64,000 bases of DNA. Origin: Clostridium sp. D43t1_170807_H7. GTDB taxonomy: Bacteria > Bacillota > Clostridia > Clostridiales > Clostridiaceae. The notes under the pieces are model-generated. The model saw only the letters and a program-made list of their open reading frames with translations. It had not been told where the DNA came from and ran no database searches. The stretch spans positions 64,302 to 128,301 of the forward strand of contig NZ_JADNLK010000001.1 in the NCBI RefSeq assembly GCF_015555905.1, written 5' to 3'. This document shows, piece by piece, positions 27,050-35,555 of this stretch (positions are counted from its first letter, which is position 1; each line of letters begins with the position of its first letter). The position numbers and the translations under genes were made by a program.

Positions 27050-28570
27050 CTACTGTAATTTAAGTTGATTTTCATGTTTATTTATTAAATCTTCAACTAT
27101 ATATGGAAGCTTTTCAATAATATGAGATGCATTAACACAAAACATATCTTTTGATAATATATCTCCACAATATCCATGAATATAGGCTCCTAATATTGCA
27201 GCCTTAAAAACATCATAACCTTGACCTATAAAAGAGGCAATAATTCCTGTAAGTGCATCTCCCATACCTCCTGATGCCATTTTGCTATTTCCTGTTGAAT
27301 TTATATAAACTTCTCTACCATCAGTTATTATAGTATTATATCCCTTTAATAATACTACTACATTATATTCTTTAGCAAAATTAACAGCAATATCAATTCT
27401 ATTTTCAACTAACTCTTTGATATTAATACCTGTAATCCTAGACATTTCTCCCATATGTGGTGTTATTACAATCTTTCTATTACTATTCTTTAATAATTCT
27501 AAATTATCTTTTAATACATTTAATGCATCTGCATCAAGAACTACAGGACATCCTTCCTTAGAAAGAATACTTCTTACCTGTTTAAATGTAAATTCATCAT
27601 TTCCCATACCAGGTCCCATTGCAATACTATCACTATTTAATATAACCGCTTCAAATGTATTATCCTCATATGACATTGACATAGCTTCTATTAATTTAGT
27701 CTTTAAAATATCTACTACAGATTTCTTTGTACAAAGAGTAACTAACCCTGAACCAGTTCTTACAGCTGCCATAGTTGAAATATACGCTGCACCTGTAAAT
27801 TTTTCAGATCCTGCTATAATAGTAACTCTTCCAAAATTACCTTTATGTGAATACTTATTTCTCTTTTTTATAATACTTTTTATATCATTTATTTCTGTCA
27901 TGTATTCTTTATTATGAAATTTATTAACTACATAATCTGGTATACCTATTTTTTCAATTATTATATCACCTGTATATTTTTCACTTTCATAATCTAAAAA
28001 TCCCTTTTTATAAACTTCAAAAGAAACAGTTTTATCAGCTTCAATAGAATTACCTAGAATCCCAAAGCTATCGCATTTCATTCCTGAAGGTATATCTATA
28101 GAAAGTGTGTAAGTGCTTTTTTCATTTATTATTTTAATTACTTCATCATATATTCCTTCTATTTTTCTGCTTAAACCTATTCCAAAAATTGCATCAATAG
28201 TCATGCTATTTTCACTTAGTGCTTCCCTTAAATTTATAATATCTTCACTTTTAATAATATGCTTTATATTAATCCCCATATTTTTTAAAATATTATAGTT
28301 TGTTTTACAGTCTTTACTCATTGAATGATTACCTATTATAAATATATCTACTTTCATATTCATACTAAAAATATGACGTGCAACAGCTAAGCCATCACCT
28401 CCATTATTTCCAGTTCCACATACTATAGTAAATGATTTAAATTTTTCAAAATCTATATTTTTATTAACCTTTAATGCAGCATTTTCCATAAGAATAATTG
28501 AAGGAACTTTTAAATTATTTATACAGTAATTATCTATATTTCTTATTAAATCTGACTTTCCTATTTTCAA
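27050..28570 (-). CDS. nnrD: Bifunctional NAD(P)HX epimerase / dehydratase
   Basis: Repairs hydrated NADH and NADPH (NADHX/NADPHX). The 506-aa protein fuses an N-terminal epimerase (YjeF_N; VCGTGNNGGDGLAVARHIF near residue 50, DAIFGIGLSR) to a C-terminal ADP-dependent dehydratase of ribokinase-like fold. The latter shows GSEKFTGAAYISTMAAVRTG, GPGMGNDEF, VLDADALNVL, ITPHMGEMSRI and the catalytic-type GMGDALTGIIAS. Length and domain order are normal for nnrDE fusions. The gene stands alone, divergent from the Crp-cdd pair. Confidence 0.94.
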   Translation of the reverse strand: MKIGKSDLIRNIDNYCINNLKVPSIILMENAALKVNKNIDFEKFKSFTIVCGTGNNGGDGLAVARHIFSMNMKVDIFIIGNHSMSKDCKTNYNILKNMGINIKHIIKSEDIINLREALSENSMTIDAIFGIGLSRKIEGIYDEVIKIINEKSTYTLSIDIPSGMKCDSFGILGNSIEADKTVSFEVYKKGFLDYESEKYTGDIIIEKIGIPDYVVNKFHNKEYMTEINDIKSIIKKRNKYSHKGNFGRVTIIAGSEKFTGAAYISTMAAVRTGSGLVTLCTKKSVVDILKTKLIEAMSMSYEDNTFEAVILNSDSIAMGPGMGNDEFTFKQVRSILSKEGCPVVLDADALNVLKDNLELLKNSNRKIVITPHMGEMSRITGINIKELVENRIDIAVNFAKEYNVVVLLKGYNTIITDGREVYINSTGNSKMASGGMGDALTGIIASFIGQGYDVFKAAILGAYIHGYCGDILSKDMFCVNASHIIEKLPYIVEDLINKHENQLKLQ

Positions 28571-28771
28571 AATCTCATCACCTTTTATAAAATTAATTTA
28601 TATATTTATAATTATACCATCATTTAACTATTTTATATTAATTTTAATAATTTGTTTCTTTAGATTATCTTTCTAAAATTTTGGACATTTGTCCTTAATT
28701 TTTCTATTACCACTTTCTAAAAAAATTTAATATGATATAATTACTTTACTTAACTAATAAGGAGACTTGCA

Positions 28772-29458
28772 ATGAACAACTTACCTTATTTTTTAGACAC
28801 TTGTCCTAATTATATAAAAAATAAATTTATGTATGTTAAATTTAATACCTTTGATAAAATACTTAAACAAAATGAAGCTCCTAACTTTGTATATATAATA
28901 AAAAAGGGAAAAGTCAAAGTTTATTCACTAACACCAAGTGGAATTAAATATCTGGAAAGGACTTATTGTGAAAATGATTTATTTGGGGAATTAGAAGTAT
29001 TCGCTAATAAACCTATATTAAATTATGTAGAGGCACTTGAACCTTGTGAAGCAATTAAAATTTCTAAAGAATCCTTTTTAGAATGGATTAAATATGATAG
29101 TGAATTTTCTTTATATATTCATATAGAGCTTTCTGAAAAAATGTATCATACTTCTATTAATAGTAAAGCAAATGTTGCTTATAATTTAAAAGATAGAGTA
29201 CTCTTCTTTTTATGGAAGTTTTTAAATGAACATAATCTAAATACCGTTCATAAAGACATACTAGTAGAAGGTGTAGGTTCTAATATTAGAAGTATTAATC
29301 GAATTATTAAAGAGTTAGTAGATGAAGATATTGTTGAATATAATAAAGGATTTATTAAGGTAAAGGATATAAATAAACTTGCTGATATAAATTTCTCCTC
29401 TAATAGTCATAATAACTTAGTAAGTATTTTTAATAATAATTCAGGAGGCAAACCATGA
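28772..29458 (+). CDS. Crp/Fnr-family regulator (YeiL-like)
   Basis: A 228-aa regulator. The N-terminal 115 residues form the cNMP-type barrel (DKILKQNEAPNFVYIIKKGK; ENDLFGELEVFANKP). The C-terminal winged HTH contains VEGVGSNIRSINRIIKELVD, more divergent than in the Crp gene at 2.8 kb. The ATG follows AAGGAGA. The 3' end overlaps the cytidine deaminase start by 4 bases (ATGA), so the two are translationally coupled. That suggests control of, or by, nucleoside salvage, which is inference. Confidence 0.85.
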   Translation: MNNLPYFLDTCPNYIKNKFMYVKFNTFDKILKQNEAPNFVYIIKKGKVKVYSLTPSGIKYLERTYCENDLFGELEVFANKPILNYVEALEPCEAIKISKESFLEWIKYDSEFSLYIHIELSEKMYHTSINSKANVAYNLKDRVLFFLWKFLNEHNLNTVHKDILVEGVGSNIRSINRIIKELVDEDIVEYNKGFIKVKDINKLADINFSSNSHNNLVSIFNNNSGGKP

Positions 29459-29877
29459 TAGATAAGAAATTATTAATAGAAAAAGCATTCGATGCTCAAA
29501 AACATTGTTACACACCATACTCAAACTTTAATGTAGGTGCAGCTTTACTTTGTGCTAACGGTGAAATTTATCAAGGATGTAATATAGAAAATGCTGCATA
29601 TACACCAACAAATTGCGCTGAAAGAACAGCTTTCTTCAAAGCAATTTCTGAAGGTCAAAAGGAATTCACTGCTATTGCAATTGTAGGAAATAAAGCAGAC
29701 ATAAAACCTGGAGATGGGGATTTTTGTGCTCCTTGTGCTGTATGCAGACAAGTAATGGCTGAGTTTTGTGATTTAAAAACTTTTAAAGTAATAATTGCTA
29801 AAAGTACAGAAGAATATTTAGAGTATACATTAGACGAACTTTTACCATTAGCATTTACAGGTAAAAATTTAGAGTAA
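29455..29877 (+). CDS. cdd: Cytidine deaminase
   Basis: Deaminates cytidine and deoxycytidine to uridine and deoxyuridine in pyrimidine salvage. The 140-aa single-domain tetrameric type is the usual length. The substrate pocket is YSNFNVGAALL. The zinc site is NCAERTAFFKA (Cys and catalytic Glu) plus CAPCAVCRQVMAEF. The ATG overlaps the stop of the Crp-like gene and has AGGAGG 7 bases upstream. Confidence 0.96.
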   Translation: MIDKKLLIEKAFDAQKHCYTPYSNFNVGAALLCANGEIYQGCNIENAAYTPTNCAERTAFFKAISEGQKEFTAIAIVGNKADIKPGDGDFCAPCAVCRQVMAEFCDLKTFKVIIAKSTEEYLEYTLDELLPLAFTGKNLE

Positions 29878-29884
29878 ACTATTA

Positions 29885-29915
29885 AAAGCTATTGATTTCT
29901 AATCAATAGCTTTAT
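29885..29915 (+). terminator. Terminator of cdd
   Basis: A 13-bp perfect stem AAAGCTATTGATT/AATCAATAGCTTT with a TCT loop, 8 bases after the cdd stop. Confidence 0.85.
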
Positions 29916-29974
29916 CTATATACAAAAAAGTTATTAAGAATTATCTTTAATTTACTCCCTAATAACTATTTATC

Positions 29975-30424
29975 TTATAAACTATAATATTGCTCTATGA
30001 ACACTTTATGACTTCTCGGTATATTTTCAGGTAGTTCATCATAACTGAAGAAACATAAATCCTTAGTTTCAAAATTATCTATATTCAGTTCACCACTATA
30101 ATTTTTACATACATATCCTATGGTTATAAAGAAAGCCTTATCTCCATGAGGAAACTCTATAAAACAATCTTTACCTGAAGTTGTTCCTAAAAGCTTTAAT
30201 TCTTTTATATCTAAGCCTGTTTCTTCTTTTGCTTCTCTAATTGCAGTAGTTTCAAGAGACTCACCTAACTCTGTAATTCCACCTATTAATCCCCATTTGT
30301 AAGGAAATGTTCCTCTCTTTTGTAATAATATTTGATTATCTTCATTTATTATTAATACATTTACCCCTGTCAGATTTATTGAGTCATGACCTACTCTTTC
30401 TCGTATATATTTAACATAATCCAT
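29975..30424 (-). CDS. Nudix hydrolase
   Basis: A 149-aa hydrolase of nucleoside diphosphate-linked compounds. The Nudix box is complete: GGITELGESLETTAIREAKE followed by ETGL, residues about 47-70, preceded by the sheet VLIINEDNQILLQKRG. It resembles ADP-ribose or general house-cleaning Nudix enzymes; the substrate cannot be fixed. The start is the ATG at 30424 with GAGG 8 bases upstream; 19 extra in-frame residues before it lack a site. Confidence 0.88.
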   Translation of the reverse strand: MDYVKYIRERVGHDSINLTGVNVLIINEDNQILLQKRGTFPYKWGLIGGITELGESLETTAIREAKEETGLDIKELKLLGTTSGKDCFIEFPHGDKAFFITIGYVCKNYSGELNIDNFETKDLCFFSYDELPENIPRSHKVFIEQYYSL

Positions 30425-30594
30425 ATTTATAACCTCACTATTATTCATTAGCCTAAACAATATAATTAACTTTTTTCTCACTTCTATTATACCTATAACT
30501 TTTTGTTATTAAATAAAAAGAAAGATAATTTTCTAATTTAGGGCATAATATATAGGTCATTTTATTAATATTTATGTCTTTAAGGTGGATTTAT

Positions 30595-31284
30595 ATGAAA
30601 AATAACAATAACAAAATACAAAAGCTACCACCATTTGAAAAGCCTTTATTTATAATGATAATAACTTTTGTTGGTGGATATATGAATGGTTATACTTATA
30701 TTACAAGAAATAATATATTAGCTAATATGCATACTGCTAATATGTCTAAATTAGGAATTAATATTGCTCTTGGAGAGTGGTTAGAAGCACTACATTACTT
30801 CATTCCAATTGTAACCTGTATATTAGGTGCAGCTTTTAGTAAATTAATCGAAACTATACTTATAAACTTTAATTTTAAAGGGGATTGGAGAAAGTTTGCT
30901 CTTATTTTAGAAGGAATTGCATTATTTTTAATAGGACTAATTCCTAGTTCTTTTCCTGATATTATTGTTACTAATTTAGTTTCTTTTTTAATGGGATATC
31001 AATTATGTTTATTTAGAAATTGTCTTGGTGTCCCTTTTAATACAACTATATGCACTGGTAATATTAGAACTGTTGGATTATTCTTATTCGGTGCATTAGA
31101 TAAAGAAAGTACTGACTCTTTTAAAAAATTAATTACTTTTACAATACTTACTTTTTCTTTTACAGCTGGTACTATTCCTGGTACTTTAATATCTCTTGCT
31201 TTAAGTATTAAATCTGTATGGGTTTGTAGTTTTATATTATTTATACAAGCTTTTTGGATATATATTTATGAAAAGAAACTTTAA
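30595..31284 (+). CDS. DUF1275 (YoaK-like) membrane protein
   Basis: A 229-aa integral membrane protein with about six hydrophobic helices. The DUF1275 pattern is clear: FVGGYMNGYTYI, then the HTANMSKLGINIA block and CTGNIRTVGLFLFG. These proteins are small permease-like proteins of unknown function. The start is the ATG at 30595 with AAGGTGG 6 bases upstream, rather than the ATG 21 bases earlier. Followed after 60 bases by a small Gly/Asn-rich gene in the same direction. Confidence 0.87.
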   Translation: MKNNNNKIQKLPPFEKPLFIMIITFVGGYMNGYTYITRNNILANMHTANMSKLGINIALGEWLEALHYFIPIVTCILGAAFSKLIETILINFNFKGDWRKFALILEGIALFLIGLIPSSFPDIIVTNLVSFLMGYQLCLFRNCLGVPFNTTICTGNIRTVGLFLFGALDKESTDSFKKLITFTILTFSFTAGTIPGTLISLALSIKSVWVCSFILFIQAFWIYIYEKKL

Positions 31285-31344
31285 ACAAACTTACCTCTTC
31301 TAAATACTATATAGTATGAAATCTAATGATAGGAGATGAGATAC

Positions 31345-31734
31345 ATGTCAAAAAATTGTTGTAACACTGAATCACCCTTCTGTAATAATAACTGCTGTAA
31401 CCCTTGTAATGGCTATGGCAATGGTATATCAAGCTTTGGTGGCTCTTGGTTTTATATGCTAGCAATATTTTTATTATTTGGTGGTAGTGGCTTTGGTCCT
31501 GGTAGCTTTTGGGATGACTATGGCAAGATATTCCGTTGTAGCGGATTTAATAATGCTTGGTGTGATAATATTGGATTTAATAAATTTAACAACGGCATCT
31601 TTGGTAACAGCAACTTTGGTAGTAATAATCTTTCTAATGCCAATCTTTCCAATACTGGACTTGCTGGACTTCTTGGAGGTCTTTCTGGTAATAGTAACTT
31701 TAATATTGGTAATCTTACTGATTCTTATAATTAA
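31345..31734 (+). CDS. Small Cys/Gly/Asn-rich protein with one membrane segment
   Basis: A 129-aa protein I cannot assign to a family. The N-terminus has seven cysteines in 20 residues (KNCCNTESPFCNNNCCNPC). A short hydrophobic segment follows (SWFYMLAIFLLFGGSGFG), then Gly/Asn/Phe-rich sequence. The tail has pentapeptide-like repeats (GNSNF, GSNNL, SNANL, SNTGL, GNSNF). The composition suggests a small spore- or envelope-associated protein, but this is inference. The start is the ATG at 31345 with AGGAG 10 bases upstream; an earlier in-frame ATG overlaps that site. Confidence 0.65.
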   Translation: MSKNCCNTESPFCNNNCCNPCNGYGNGISSFGGSWFYMLAIFLLFGGSGFGPGSFWDDYGKIFRCSGFNNAWCDNIGFNKFNNGIFGNSNFGSNNLSNANLSNTGLAGLLGGLSGNSNFNIGNLTDSYN

Positions 31735-31743
31735 GCCACTCCC

Positions 31744-31788
31744 AAAGAAAGCTATTAGGATTAATTTTCCTAATAGCTTTCTTTAAAA
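31744..31788. terminator. Strong bidirectional terminator
   Basis: A 17-bp perfect stem AAAGAAAGCTATTAGGA/TCCTAATAGCTTTCTTT with a 7-base loop, between the small Cys/Gly gene and the convergent radical-SAM gene. Confidence 0.88.
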
Positions 31789-31836
31789 TCTAATAATAGA
31801 CATGTATCATGAGTATCGTTTCTCTCATAACTAAAA

Positions 31837-32709
31837 CTATATATCAAAACTTAATTGAATTTCATTATTTTTTTCTTCAAAAGTTCTCATATATTTAAAA
31901 ACCTCTTCTACTCCACAAATAATATTATTCTTCTCACAATTTTCCTTAATAATTTTCATCAATTTTTCATGATTATCACTTACTACTTCATAACTATTAC
32001 CATATTTTCTTATATATTTCTCTTTTAACCCTTTAAAATACTTATCTAAATTTTTATAATAATACTCTCTATTTCCATCTCTTAATGTTAATCCAATACC
32101 GAATACTACAATTCCTTTAACTTTAGCTTCTATACAATAATTTAATATTCCTCTTATATTATCTTCGGTGTCATTTATATATGGTAAAATAGGAGTTAAC
32201 CAAACTACTGTAGGAATACCGTTATCCCTCATTATCTTTAACACTTCAAAACGTTCTTTTGTGGTAGAAACATTAGGCTCAATTATTTTGCATAACTCTT
32301 CATCATAAGTTGTTAGTGTCATCTGTACAACACACTTTGCTTTATTATTTATGCTTTTTAATAACTCTAAATCTCTTAATATTCTATTTGATTTAGTTAG
32401 TATTGTTAATCCAAATCCATGCTTTTCAATTATCTCTAAACATTTTCTTGTATTTTGCAGCTTTTCTTCTAATTGAATATATGGATCACTCATTGCACCT
32501 GTTCCTATAATGCACTTTTTCCTTTTTTTCTTAAGTGCATCCTCTAATAACTGAGGTGCATTACTTTTAACTTCTATATTTTCAAAGCTATGATTCATTC
32601 CATAGCAAAGACTTCGGGCATCACAATATATACATCCATGAGTACATCCTCTATAAATATTCATTCCATTATTACTAGATAGTATCCCCTTAGCTATGAT
32701 CTCATGCAT
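31837..32709 (-). CDS. SPL-family radical SAM protein
   Basis: A 290-aa radical SAM enzyme. The cluster motif CTHGCIYC (CxxxCxxC) lies near residue 22 in NIYRGCTHGCIYCDARSL. GTGAMSDPYIQLEEKLQNTR and ILTKSNRILRDLELL follow the layout of the spore-photoproduct-lyase-like Rv2578c group. The substrate of this subgroup is unknown. It carries no DNA-binding hairpin or conserved C-terminal Cys that would make it a true SplB. Monocistronic. Confidence 0.86.
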   Translation of the reverse strand: MHEIIAKGILSSNNGMNIYRGCTHGCIYCDARSLCYGMNHSFENIEVKSNAPQLLEDALKKKRKKCIIGTGAMSDPYIQLEEKLQNTRKCLEIIEKHGFGLTILTKSNRILRDLELLKSINNKAKCVVQMTLTTYDEELCKIIEPNVSTTKERFEVLKIMRDNGIPTVVWLTPILPYINDTEDNIRGILNYCIEAKVKGIVVFGIGLTLRDGNREYYYKNLDKYFKGLKEKYIRKYGNSYEVVSDNHEKLMKIIKENCEKNNIICGVEEVFKYMRTFEEKNNEIQLSFDI

Positions 32710-32745
32710 ATACCTGTAACTTCCTTCCTTAATTATTTCATTACT

Positions 32746-32895
32746 CTATATCTTAATACAGTTTTTAATTTTTCTAGTCCTACCTTCTTCTGTTAAATCC
32801 CATAATCCATCTAAAGAATAAACAGTATATTAAAAATAACCATCTGGTGTATGTCTATTTTTATACATCATTCTAATTTCATAGGCAATAGAATA
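32746..32895 (-). pseudogene. Decayed gene fragment, unknown family
   Basis: On the minus strand one frame reads IRMMYKNRHTPDGYF, a stop, then YTVYSLDGLWDLTEEGRTRK and a final stop at 32746. The amino-acid composition looks coding on both sides of the internal TAA and there is no start signal, so this seems to be a small gene remnant. I do not recognise the family. Confidence 0.45.
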
Positions 32896-32902
32896 GTTGA
32901 TT

Positions 32903-33643
32903 TTACTGTAAAGAATTTATAAAAGCTTCTAACTCACTTAATGTTGCTGATTCATAATTCCAACAAGCATCTATATTTTTAGCCTCTTTTACTATTGAGT
33001 TATAGATATTATTATATTCATCTTTTGTTACATTTTGATTATCTATAAAGAATTCAATTAAATTATCTCTAATAGGTATATTATTACCTGATTCAGTTTT
33101 AGCATAAAGTTCTTTTGTCTTTGCTTCACCATTTTCTACTGTAACTATTGTAATTTTCTCTTCTTCCCAAGTTTTTTCAGAATTATAGACTGTAAGACTT
33201 GGATTTTCAGAATTGTCGTTTACTCTAAAAGTATATGATACATCACTTTGTCCATATCGCTCTCCAATTACTCCTTCATATATACATTTTACTTCTCCAT
33301 CTTTTATTGTATATAACATTACCTGCATATCATGTAAAATTATCATTTCTGGAATTTCATCCTTATCAAAATCAATTAATTGTCCATATTTAATTCCTTT
33401 AATCATTCCAGTTGATTCTGTCTCGAATCTACCATACTTATCTATTAAACTGTTAACCTCTTCCTTGTATAAAGCCTTGTAATCAACGATTTCCTCTTCT
33501 TGCTCTTCAACTTCTTCTTTATCTATCTCTTCTTGAACTATATTATCAACTTCTTTATCCTCTTGTTTACTTGTACACCCTACACCGTTACTAAATACAA
33601 AAATTATTGCCAAAAGTAACATAACCCCTTTTATCTTTCTCAC
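32903..33643 (-). CDS. Putative lipoprotein, unknown function
   Basis: A 246-aa predicted lipoprotein. Signal sequence with lipobox GVGC near residue 23, then a strongly acidic linker rich in Glu (residues 30-52). The domain of about 190 residues includes KYGQLIDFDKDEIPEMIILH, an FG-GAP/EF-like 'D-x-D-x-D' turn of the kind seen in many clostridial VCBS-like lipoproteins. The start is GTG at 33643 with GAGAGG upstream. Function unknown. It lies between two decayed genes. Confidence 0.7.
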   Translation of the reverse strand: MRKIKGVMLLLAIIFVFSNGVGCTSKQEDKEVDNIVQEEIDKEEVEEQEEEIVDYKALYKEEVNSLIDKYGRFETESTGMIKGIKYGQLIDFDKDEIPEMIILHDMQVMLYTIKDGEVKCIYEGVIGERYGQSDVSYTFRVNDNSENPSLTVYNSEKTWEEEKITIVTVENGEAKTKELYAKTESGNNIPIRDNLIEFFIDNQNVTKDEYNNIYNSIVKEAKNIDACWNYESATLSELEAFINSLQ

Positions 33644-33737
33644 TTTAACCTCTCCCTATTTACATTTTATTCCAAATACTATTTTATAATATTTTTTCTA
33701 TATTTAAAACATAATTTTATATTTTTATTGTAGTAGA

Positions 33738-33890
33738 TTAAAAAATTAAAAATTCAATTAAGTTTGACACACATCCTACTGATGATAATACAACTGCAGC
33801 CTTAAGGTTCTCTTCTTTTGCTATTTTCTTTATTTTAATTAATAAATCATCTCCTCTCTGAAGCCTTTTGCATATAATTCTACTATTCAT
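33738..33890 (-). pseudogene. Truncated DUF296 (PPC-domain) protein
   Basis: A 50-codon frame with a good site (GAGG 8 bases before the ATG at 33890). It translates to ICKRLQRGDDLLIKIKKIAK, then EENLKAAVVLSSVGCVSN, the start of a DUF296/PPC-domain protein (about 140 aa when complete). After GCVSN the sequence turns A+T-rich and stops, so about two thirds are missing. Probably a remnant gene. Confidence 0.6.
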
Positions 33891-34053
33891 TTTATTTACC
33901 TCATTTTACAAGTTAATTCTAATAACTATACTGAACATTACTAATATATTTAAAAGTATGCTCTTAATTATATAATTACTCTATAATATACTCATATATT
34001 ATTTTGCATTTAATTATTTTACTATAGATTTATTATAATTTAATCAACTCTAA

Positions 34054-34091
34054 ATAAAAACATCCTCAACATTTATGCTAAGGATGCTTCA
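34054..34091 (-). terminator. Terminator of the purine operon
   Basis: Stem AAGCATCCT/AGGATGTTT on the minus strand with an inner AGCAT/ATGTT extension and a TTTTTATTT tail, 20 bases after the purD stop. Confidence 0.75.
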
Positions 34092-34108
34092 CTATTTCCA
34101 TATTTATA

Positions 34109-35347
34109 TTAAATATCTCTTCTACAATACTTACCTTCAAAATTAACCATATCAGCTAACTTATAAGCCTCTTCTCTAGCCTCTTGAACCGTTCTACCTC
34201 TTCCAACAACAGATAAAACTCTACCTCCACTAGTTCTAAGAACTCCATCTACTAATTGAGCACCAGCTAAGAATACCTTGTCCTTAATACTTTCATCAAT
34301 AGTTATTTCAAATCCCTTTTCAAAAGTTCCTGGATATCCATTAGAAGCTAAAACAACATTAACGCAAGCTCCATCATACCACTTAACTTCAACTTCATCT
34401 AATCTACTATCTAAAGCTGCTTCAACTAAATCAAGTAAATCACTTTCCATTAAAGTTAATACAGATTGAGTCTCTGGATCACCCATTCTTACATTGTACT
34501 CTAATAAATAAGTTCCCTTTTTAGTTATCATTAAACCAAAGAAAATAATTCCCTTAAAATCAAATCCTTCTTCTTGAATTCCTTTTAAAGTATTAGCAAC
34601 TATGTTTTCTTCAAAGTCTTTCATTACTTCTTCAGTAACAAATGGATTTGGTGCTAAAACTCCCATACCACCAGTGTTTGGTCCCTTATCTCCATCAAAT
34701 ATTTGTTTGTGGTCTTTTCCTGAAATAAAAGGTATTAAAGTTCTACCGTCAGTAATTGAAAGGATTGAAGCTTCTACACCTTCAAGGAATTCTTCAATAA
34801 CAACCTTTTGTCCTGCCCCCTTGAAGATATCAGAAATCATAAAATCATCAATTGTATTCATAGCCTCTTCCTTAGTTGCTGCAATTACAACTCCTTTACC
34901 AGCAGCTAATCCATCAGCTTTAATAACTATTGGATATTCACAGTCTTCTAAATAAGCTTTAGCTTCTTCACATTTTGTGAAAGTTCCATATTGAGCAGTT
35001 TTAACTCCATACTTTTTCATAAAATCCTTAGAAAAAGCTTTACTTCCTTCTAATTGAGCACCTGCAGCATCTGGCCCAAAGCATCTAAGCCCTGCTGCCT
35101 TAAACTTATCTGTTATCCCTTTTGTTAATGGATCTTCTGGTCCAACAAAAGTTAAATCTATATTATTTTCTCTTGCAAATACTACTAATTCATCTATATC
35201 AGTGATATTAACATTTTCACATTTATTTTCAATTGCAGTTCCACCATTACCAGGTGCTACAAATATTTTACTAACTTTTTCACTTTTAGCTAATTTCCAA
35301 GCAATAGCATGCTCTCTTCCACCCGAACCAACTAATAATACTTTCAT
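34109..35347 (-). CDS. purD: Phosphoribosylamine-glycine ligase (GAR synthetase)
   Basis: Second step of purine synthesis: joins glycine to phosphoribosylamine with ATP. The 412-aa ATP-grasp enzyme starts MKVLLVGSGGREHAIAWKL. Phosphoribosyl/ATP-grasp blocks VIKADGLAAGKGVVIAATKE, DHKQIFDGDKGPNTGGMG and LEYNVRMGDPETQSVL follow. Last gene of the pur operon. It is separated from purH by 208 bases that contain a structured repeat, whereas other gaps in the operon are mostly short. Confidence 0.96.
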   Translation of the reverse strand: MKVLLVGSGGREHAIAWKLAKSEKVSKIFVAPGNGGTAIENKCENVNITDIDELVVFARENNIDLTFVGPEDPLTKGITDKFKAAGLRCFGPDAAGAQLEGSKAFSKDFMKKYGVKTAQYGTFTKCEEAKAYLEDCEYPIVIKADGLAAGKGVVIAATKEEAMNTIDDFMISDIFKGAGQKVVIEEFLEGVEASILSITDGRTLIPFISGKDHKQIFDGDKGPNTGGMGVLAPNPFVTEEVMKDFEENIVANTLKGIQEEGFDFKGIIFFGLMITKKGTYLLEYNVRMGDPETQSVLTLMESDLLDLVEAALDSRLDEVEVKWYDGACVNVVLASNGYPGTFEKGFEITIDESIKDKVFLAGAQLVDGVLRTSGGRVLSVVGRGRTVQEAREEAYKLADMVNFEGKYCRRDI

Positions 35348-35408
35348 GTAATTACTCCTTTTCTTTTAATTATAAATGACTTATAACTATCAACTATATC
35401 TGTTACTA

Positions 35409-35546
35409 ATGACAAGTGACAAGTGGAAAGTGACAAGTTAAGGATGAAACTACTTCGTAGTTTCTACAAATTATAAATTTTCTAAAGTCAGCCTAAGCTG
35501 ACTTTATCCCTTAACTTCCCACTTGTCACTTGCCACTTGTCACTAT
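35409..35546. repeat. Structured hairpin repeat, copy A (purH-purD gap)
   Basis: About 138 bases that fold on themselves. The outer arms (35410-35445 and 35503-35543) are built from near-repeats of AAGTGAC/CAAGTGG and are reverse complements. Between them lie two perfect hairpins: GAAACTAC/GTAGTTTC (35446-35464) and AAAGTCAGC/GCTGACTTT (35484-35505). The same plan, in the opposite orientation, occurs at 40132-40264, and half of it at 41497-41557. Stem bases differ between copies in matched pairs. Confidence 0.85.
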
Positions 35547-35555
35547 TAAACATTC

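Noticed and set aside
35409-35546. CRISPR-like array of AAGTGAC heptads
   Set aside because: The repeats are contiguous and of 6-7 bases, with no unique spacers of 30-40 bases and no cas genes; the two arms are inverted copies, so it is a hairpin element.
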